The position numbers and the translations under genes are program-made. The notes beneath the pieces were generated by a model. That model did not search any database, was not told the DNA's origin, and was given only the letters and a program-made list of their open reading frames with translations. A stretch of DNA of 64,000 nucleotides from Methanocorpusculum sp. (GTDB lineage Archaea > Halobacteriota > Methanomicrobia > Methanomicrobiales > Methanocorpusculaceae), in assembly GCA_029987115.1 (NCBI GenBank), contig DALTWK010000001.1:1-64000 (forward strand). The letters run 5' to 3'. Of this stretch, positions 59,374 through 64,000 are shown piece by piece. Position 1 is the first letter of the stretch, and every line of letters begins with the position of its first letter.

Positions 59374-60813
59374 TTATTCACATCTTTCTTGAGGGTATCT
59401 CTGATTCAGTTCAAGCATAAGCTCTGTCGGATCTCTGTTATCGAGAGAGAATCCTTTGTCTCCTGCATTCCATGATTCATAAAGCTCCTTGTTCCAGGAC
59501 ACACCTTTTCTTGAGATGGCTAATGTGGTATCGGTCTGGTTGTCGTAACCCCTGGACGACATACCAATAACTGTGATTGCCGGACATTTTGCCACGAGTC
59601 CGTCTGTTTTTTCGTCGTTTCTTCCGTCTATTGCATATGTCATCTCAGAGTGTGCCATTCCTTTTTTTCTCATTTTCCCTACCATCATCATAATTTCCTC
59701 ATAAGAGTAGATGCCTGATGGTTTGTCCTTGAGTGCTTCCAGGACACGCTTAGCGTTAGCGTTCAACTTATTGATCTGGGAACCGCCTTCGTCTTTCATC
59801 AATGGATTGATGATACATGCTGCTTCCAGAAAGTCCTCTTCTGTTGCGATAAGGAATCCCTCCGGAGATTTTTTTCTGATTGATGCATGAAGGATTGTTG
59901 ATGCCTGGATGAGTGCGGTAAACATGTTTTGTGTTCTTGCGTCTCCGTCTCCTCCTGTGATTCTATCGGCGTAAGGTATAACGACATTCTTAATACCTAT
60001 CTGCTTAATCAGATACCAGATTTCCCTGCATACACTCAGATACTCGTCAAAGGAATCTTTCAGTCCAGGATCCATCAGATATTTTGCCTGCATCTTGTCG
60101 CGTCTGCGTTTATGCTCTTCCGACTCATCGGCCCAGAACTTGAGCAGTCTGTCCTGTATCTGTTCGTCTCCTGCCCCTTCGGCTTTGGTGTTCCAATACG
60201 GACATCTTGGCGGTATCTCAAGCTTGAGCATTGACTGCTGCTTAACTGTATGGTGTATGGTCGGTTTGTCCCAACTCAGATTCTTAATGGTTCCTTGTAG
60301 GTCTGGAGATAAATCCTGGTCGTCAAAGTGTAATACCGTACCTTCAGATAAATCGGATCCTAAATAGAACAGTGCTTTATCGGACAACTTTCCGTTAAGC
60401 TGTGACTTTTCCGGGATGCACTTCAGCACCGAATTAATAATGTGGGTTTTTCCGGAACCTGCCGAACCTGTAATCTCTATGTTGATGCCGTTACAGTTCT
60501 TGACGAACACCGAAGCGTATGATAAAAAGAGCGCTCGAATAACGGGTTTATCGTCTGCATGGAGCTTAGCAACACATCCGCACATATAATTAAGCGCGGT
60601 GCCTTCTCGATATATTTCCTTGGCTTCTGCCGAGGAATCTCTGACCTCCAAGACTTCTGCGTTCCCAGTTCCACTATGTGCAAAGTCTGCAAGTGGCATT
60701 ACAACAGAGGTATTAAGACCAACCTCATCGGATTTATTAGTGTTACAAAAATCTTGTTTCGCTAATTGACTATTGTCGGAGTCGGAACTTCGCTTTCCTT
60801 CTTCCGACATCAT
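59374..60813 (-). CDS. Replication-type P-loop ATPase of integrated element
   Basis: 479 residues. About 75 polar residues at the N-terminus, a helical stretch, then Walker A GSAGSGKTH (about 117-125), a Walker B-like LHFDDQD near 161-167, and sensor-like and helical parts; C-terminal winged-helix features (GIYSYEEIMMMVGKMRKKG). It resembles helicase/primase-associated ATPases of archaeal plasmids and proviruses more than AAA chaperones, but I cannot name a family. Its neighbourhood (iterons, RHH protein) points to a replication initiator or helicase. Confidence 0.6.
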   Translation of the reverse strand: MMSEEGKRSSDSDNSQLAKQDFCNTNKSDEVGLNTSVVMPLADFAHSGTGNAEVLEVRDSSAEAKEIYREGTALNYMCGCVAKLHADDKPVIRALFLSYASVFVKNCNGINIEITGSAGSGKTHIINSVLKCIPEKSQLNGKLSDKALFYLGSDLSEGTVLHFDDQDLSPDLQGTIKNLSWDKPTIHHTVKQQSMLKLEIPPRCPYWNTKAEGAGDEQIQDRLLKFWADESEEHKRRRDKMQAKYLMDPGLKDSFDEYLSVCREIWYLIKQIGIKNVVIPYADRITGGDGDARTQNMFTALIQASTILHASIRKKSPEGFLIATEEDFLEAACIINPLMKDEGGSQINKLNANAKRVLEALKDKPSGIYSYEEIMMMVGKMRKKGMAHSEMTYAIDGRNDEKTDGLVAKCPAITVIGMSSRGYDNQTDTTLAISRKGVSWNKELYESWNAGDKGFSLDNRDPTELMLELNQRYPQERCE

Positions 60814-61139
60814 TTTGAACCTCCACAGATGGATTCTTTCGAAGTTTTGAACTCAGTAACCAAGAAGAGATGTATTTGTCCCGGTCTTTCCATTCGGATG
60901 ATTTTGTTGAAAATCCTAATCGGGAATAAATTATTCTCTGAATATCTTTCACAGCGAAACCATGTCGTGCCTGCGCCTGCTTCGATTAGAGCATCCGTCA
61001 GAACATCATCAAGGGTTTCCTTGATATTAGATAAATTATAGACAATAGTATTGCCAGAGGACTTATTTTCAGGTTTGGTCTCCGTGAATAGTGTGTCCCT
61101 GGCATCCTCCATTGTCGTTTTTCTTTTTGCCATTTTCAT
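60810..61139 (-). CDS. Element protein upstream of ATPase (109 aa)
   Basis: 109 residues from ATG 61139, overlapping the preceding stop by ATGA. Basic N-terminus (MAKRKTTMEDARD within it), central helix DDVLTDALIEAGAGTTWF, and a basic C-terminus. No family recognised. Its last 4 bp overlap the ATPase start, so the two proteins are probably partners. Confidence 0.5.
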   Translation of the reverse strand: MKMAKRKTTMEDARDTLFTETKPENKSSGNTIVYNLSNIKETLDDVLTDALIEAGAGTTWFRCERYSENNLFPIRIFNKIIRMERPGQIHLFLVTEFKTSKESICGGSK

Positions 61140-61273
61140 AAACGAATATTCTCCGCACCTTCGATAGTGCATAAACCTTTGTCGCGGATCACAAGACAGA
61201 GCGCTCTATTGAGCTTCGACATTGCTCTGAACTCTTCTTTGGAGAAATGCAAGATTTCATTGTCTGGCGTCAT
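61136..61273 (-). CDS. Element small protein (45 aa)
   Basis: 45 residues from ATG 61273. Helical, with EEFRAMSKLNRALCLVIRD in the middle and two cysteines. No family recognised. Both ends overlap neighbours by ATGA, so it is part of the RHH-ATPase translational chain. Confidence 0.45.
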   Translation of the reverse strand: MTPDNEILHFSKEEFRAMSKLNRALCLVIRDKGLCTIEGAENIRL

Positions 61274-61437
61274 CTGAGAATAACATCTCCTGTAAATTGG
61301 TTGATTGCTGCTTTGACGAACTGTGTCCGGGTATAGAACATACCTTTGCCTTTCCATTCGTTGTCGATTCGTTGGATCTCTTCCGGGGTAAACCGAAATG
61401 ATACAATTCTGGTTTTGTCTGGTTCTTTAACTGCCAT
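61270..61437 (-). CDS. Ribbon-helix-helix DNA-binding protein (CopG-like)
   Basis: 55 residues. After eight residues a beta strand (RIVSFRFTPEE) leads to helix RIDNEWKG and the second helix FVKAAINQFTGD, the RHH pattern of CopG/Arc-like repressors. First gene of the replication chain. Such proteins often repress replication-protein expression and control copy number. It is divergent from the zinc-ribbon RHH regulator at 61560, with a shared AT-rich promoter. Confidence 0.75.
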   Translation of the reverse strand: MAVKEPDKTRIVSFRFTPEEIQRIDNEWKGKGMFYTRTQFVKAAINQFTGDVILR

Positions 61438-61505
61438 AATTAAAAATACATATTCGCGCTTTCAACCGCGCAAATTCAGTACCAGATTAAATATATGTAC
61501 GACGT

Positions 61506-61517
61506 AGTATTTATACT
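61506..61517. promoter_or_regulatory. Palindromic TATA element AGTATTTATACT between divergent regulators
   Basis: AGTAT-TT-ATACT is palindromic and lies 69 bp from the RHH start at 61437 and 43 bp from the ATG at 61560. On either strand it can act as a TATA box, so both regulators could compete for the same polymerase site. Confidence 0.5.
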
Positions 61518-61559
61518 CTTCAATTTCTAATAATATTGATAAAATAGAGTGTGATTAGA

Positions 61560-62216
61560 ATGGGGCGCCCGGCATCAGATAAAAAAGCAGTAACTATGCG
61601 CATATCCGGATATTTACTCGATGGGTTGGATTTTGTAATAAGCATTGGGGATGCTACTGACAGAACCGATGGAGTTAGTCGTGCCCTGAGTCATTTCATA
61701 TCATCTAATTCATGTCTGGTATGTGGTGCTATAAATGACAAAGATGGAGATTTTTGTTCGGTATGTGGCGCCCCTCTGTTTGACTCTGAAGAAATAATGG
61801 AAGGTATGTCAGAATATACGCAATTCTCAGACAAGGCATATTTTTTGGATTGCAGTTTTGAAATGCAAGAATCGTATAGAGAGATGGCAATGAATTTTAT
61901 CCGTCAATATGAAAAAGCCGGGATGATTCCTGAGTTTATACCGAGATACCAAAGAAAGTACGAGGCAACAGAACCGGAGCGGTTCAAGATTTCAGTCATA
62001 TATTATCTCCCTGATGGAAAAACTGAAGTGAAACCTGCAATTAATCTTGACTTCGGAGTAGATCCTGATGAACTCGGAAATTATCTTCTGAAAAAACACT
62101 TTGACCGCTTCGATGCTGCACATCGCAAGTTTCACGGATGCGGATTATCTTCATTCGATTTTCATAAGTGTCGCGAGAATTATATTGAGTCAGGGAAGTT
62201 TCACAAAAAAGAATAA
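61560..62216 (+). CDS. RHH plus zinc-ribbon regulator (218 aa)
   Basis: 218 residues from ATG 61560. Start MGRPASDKKAVTMRISGYLLDGLDF fits an RHH domain (about 5-50), then C-xx-C in SCLVCGAIND and FCSVCGAPL make a zinc ribbon (about 50-75), and the last 130 residues form a globular domain with HRKFHGCG and HKCREN near the end (more metal-like residues). No family beyond RHH is recognised. It is divergent from the small RHH gene and converges on the integrase gene, whose stop is 1 bp away. Confidence 0.7.
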   Translation: MGRPASDKKAVTMRISGYLLDGLDFVISIGDATDRTDGVSRALSHFISSNSCLVCGAINDKDGDFCSVCGAPLFDSEEIMEGMSEYTQFSDKAYFLDCSFEMQESYREMAMNFIRQYEKAGMIPEFIPRYQRKYEATEPERFKISVIYYLPDGKTEVKPAINLDFGVDPDELGNYLLKKHFDRFDAAHRKFHGCGLSSFDFHKCRENYIESGKFHKKE

Positions 62217-62217
62217 A

Positions 62218-63480
62218 TTATTTTTTTGATTCGTTAGAATCAACCATTGACAAATATTTCTTGAGCTTGAGGATTTCATCAATATCGAGAATCTCCGCCA
62301 GCTTCTCGATTTTTTCCTCTTTGCTCTGTTGAGCTTTGATTGCTTCTTTTGTCAGACCTGTTCCGCACTCCGAACAATATTGGGTTCCTGGTGGGTATAT
62401 TCTATTACACTTCGGACACGTGACAGGTTTCGGAGCTGCTGCTTTCTTTTGTCCCGGAACTTCTACGCCAGATATTCCGAGAACCGCATCTCTGACATCC
62501 TGGTTCGTGAGGTGTCCATAGGTCGCAATCATCGGAGTTCGAAGGTTCCCCCAATATGCTTTCTTAGCTACGGTCTCAGACATGCCTTCCTGCAGCATGT
62601 GGGTTATTCTGCTGTGCCGGAACCGATGGAGAGTCACAGGTTTATCGATGCCTGCTCTCTCTGCAATTTCTTTCAATGCCTTGGAAACCGAAGCATATCT
62701 AAGCGGTCTGCCGGACGGAGTGACAAAGACAAAGTTATTCGGATCTGGATTGCCCGGGGCGTAATTGTTGCGCCAATCTATCAGGTATTTTGAATAGGTC
62801 GTGATTGGGACATATCGGAACTTGTCGGTTTTTGTGTCGGTCAATCTGACTTCAATACCCCATTGCTGAACGTTAATATCCTTCCATTTGAGATTAGCAA
62901 TCTCTATGCTTCTTCCTCCGGTCTCGTAAAGTGTGGCTATGTATGCTTTGTATCTAAGGGATTTAGCAGCATCAATGAGACGCTCTATTTCTTCCGCACT
63001 ATAAACATCATCTGTGGTCTTGGTCTCGGTATTCATTCTTTCAAGGATGGTGTCATTAATCGCTTTGATGCTGACTTTAGTCTCTCCTCGTTCATTCAGA
63101 ACACGGAAGAACCGCTTCAAAGTCCGATAAAGTACCGCTCTGGAATTCTGCGTCAGCGGTTTCGGTTCGGTTCCCGGTTTCGTTCTTTTCAGTGATACTC
63201 CGGTCTTGATTCGGGACTGCGCCAAATAATATGCATCATCATCAACCTCCGCATAATCCATGTCGAAAAACCGTCTTAATGAAATTAAATGAGAAGTGGT
63301 ACTCAGCTGCCGCCGGGGAGACATCTTTCTCCCTTCACGGATGAAGAAGTTGTTTATCAGCTTCGCGTCTGATTCACTGATGCGCCCTTCCCGGATTGCT
63401 GTTTGTATTGCAGTCTCCGACCAATAGAGATTTTTCTCATCGGTAGAATGGTATTTTTGATTCAAGTCCCCTTTGTCCAT
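62218..63480 (-). CDS. Tyrosine integrase with C-terminal zinc ribbon
   Basis: 420 residues. SAM-like N-domain to about 155, then the catalytic domain: R190 in ETGGRSIEIANLKW, a Lys region near 220, H285-xx-R288 in LHRFRHSR, N312 where most enzymes have His, and the nucleophile Y321 in MIATYGHLT. A zinc ribbon C355-xx-C358...C369-xx-C372 follows and a charged tail. Integrase at the end of the small-gene region is what defines it as an integrated element. Its start is about 40 bp from the 12-bp repeat at 63523-63534. Confidence 0.88.
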   Translation of the reverse strand: MDKGDLNQKYHSTDEKNLYWSETAIQTAIREGRISESDAKLINNFFIREGRKMSPRRQLSTTSHLISLRRFFDMDYAEVDDDAYYLAQSRIKTGVSLKRTKPGTEPKPLTQNSRAVLYRTLKRFFRVLNERGETKVSIKAINDTILERMNTETKTTDDVYSAEEIERLIDAAKSLRYKAYIATLYETGGRSIEIANLKWKDINVQQWGIEVRLTDTKTDKFRYVPITTYSKYLIDWRNNYAPGNPDPNNFVFVTPSGRPLRYASVSKALKEIAERAGIDKPVTLHRFRHSRITHMLQEGMSETVAKKAYWGNLRTPMIATYGHLTNQDVRDAVLGISGVEVPGQKKAAAPKPVTCPKCNRIYPPGTQYCSECGTGLTKEAIKAQQSKEEKIEKLAEILDIDEILKLKKYLSMVDSNESKK

Positions 63481-63522
63481 GAGGGTAAATTAGGGTTGAA
63501 AATATATGAAAATGTCGATAGA

Positions 63523-63534
63523 GTATATACTTTT
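63523..63534. repeat. Possible right attachment site of integrated element
   Basis: GTATATACTTTT is identical to 53357-53368, giving a unit of 10,166 bp. It lies 43 bp upstream of the integrase start, as attP sites often do. On the minus strand it reads as the integrase TATA box (AAAAGTATATAC), which is the main reason to doubt that it is an att core. Confidence 0.3.
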
Positions 63535-63570
63535 GGTTGGTATTCTCTTCAAAAAAGTATATAGGGATTT

Positions 63571-64000
63571 TCATTGAGTGGCATGGCCACGGATAAAACC
63601 AGCAAGGAAGAGAAGAGCTCCGAGACCAAACGCTGAACCGAATGAAATCCAACCCCATGGGAACATTGAGAAGGAGTTAAGAACGGAAAGAAGGAAATAC
63701 ACACCAAACGATAAGATTCCAGCGACAATACTTGCCAATCCACTTTTCTTCCATGGGTTTCTGAGGTAGCAGGATATCAGATATAACGACCACACAAAGG
63801 CAATACATCCAATAACAATCGGGAATGCAATGGGGATGAACCACTGCCCGCCGACCCACCGTTCCAGAACCAGGAGGTACGGGAGAATCAACGTTGTTAG
63901 AAGCACCAAGGATAACTTCAGTCCGGAATTCCCCTTCAAAATCAACGGGAAGAACACCCCCCATGCGAATACAAGGGAACATACAGGATAAACGAGCCAT
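63571..64000 (-). CDS. Polytopic membrane protein, 5' end cut by window
   Basis: The frame stays open to the window edge (reading WLVYPVCSLVFAWGVFFPL before the first internal Met-like position), so at least 142 residues are seen and the true start lies outside. Five membrane helices are predicted. A GWISFGSAFGLGALLFLAG stretch lies near the C-terminus. No family recognised. It is outside the element, on its right side. Confidence 0.6.
   Translation of the reverse strand, partial: WLVYPVCSLVFAWGVFFPLILKGNSGLKLSLVLLTTLILPYLLVLERWVGGQWFIPIAFPIVIGCIAFVWSLYLISCYLRNPWKKSGLASIVAGILSFGVYFLLSVLNSFSMFPWGWISFGSAFGLGALLFLAGFIRGHATQ

Noticed and set aside
53357..63534. Confident att sites for the large element
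   Set aside because: The 12-bp match is AT-rich and coincides with TATA-like promoter sequence at both places, so it is reported only as a weak candidate.

Overview
The window reads as euryarchaeal chromosome, most likely a hydrogenotrophic methanogen of the Methanomicrobiales (Methanocorpusculum-like is my guess, from gene content only). Reasons: a CofG enzyme for the F420 deazaflavin, a methanogenesis-marker-12-type ASKHA protein, PAN and Cdc48 ATPases, archaeal aEF1B, an archaeal SRP RNA, an initiator tRNA with an A1-U72 pair, TATA-type promoters and very little Shine-Dalgarno use.

Layout. 1-1970: a tRNA-Phe gene whose 3' end plus 56 bp of flank is duplicated 1,841 bp away. Between the copies lie a DUF4143 AAA ATPase and three palindromes with an invariant spacer, a small tRNA-targeted insertion. 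2065-13558: housekeeping and transport genes (DHH phosphoesterase, DEDDh exonuclease, AI-2E-type exporter, tyrosine recombinase, DMT transporter, ThrRS lacking a full TGS domain, CofG, mini J-domain protein, PutP, iron-sulfur flavoprotein, bactofilin). 13662-21462: tRNA-Arg, trm1, trmJ, then gatCAB followed directly by topA, and an elongator tRNA-Met. 21518-30414: SRP RNA, malate dehydrogenase, a flavodoxin-like protein, a zinc-ribbon/aEF1B pair, an amino acid kinase (possibly MfnE), a SIMPL protein and a winged-helix regulator that share an operator, NOG1-type GTPase, CBS and PRC-barrel proteins, a DUF3006/MBL pair and cupin-type PGI. 30540-53339: PAN, two tandem DMT transporters, Cdc48, an Hsp20-like protein, LeuRS, a PIN/ATPase/KH protein, hisI, a methyltransferase, hisF, patatin, an MFS exporter, initiator tRNA-Met, tRNA-Glu, a DRG-type GTPase, an acyl-CoA ligase, an S-adenosylhomocysteinase-family protein, a DnaJ-like protein, the marker-12-like protein and a DUF1917 protein.

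53.4-63.5 kb is the strongest accessory region: a roughly 10 kb integrated element with about 24 small, mostly unrecognised genes in overlapping (ATGA) chains. It ends in a zinc-ribbon tyrosine integrase and has a replication-type ATPase next to an iteron-like cluster (seven exact TGTTAAAT octamers beside an AT-rich tract), divergent ribbon-helix-helix regulators, a second divergent promoter with repeated operators, a terminase-small-subunit-like HTH protein, and a 37-residue ORF that resembles only the N-terminus of a tail tape-measure protein. I see no capsid, portal, large terminase or conjugation gene. It could be an integrated plasmid, a satellite provirus or a decayed virus. The last feature is a membrane-protein gene cut by the window edge.
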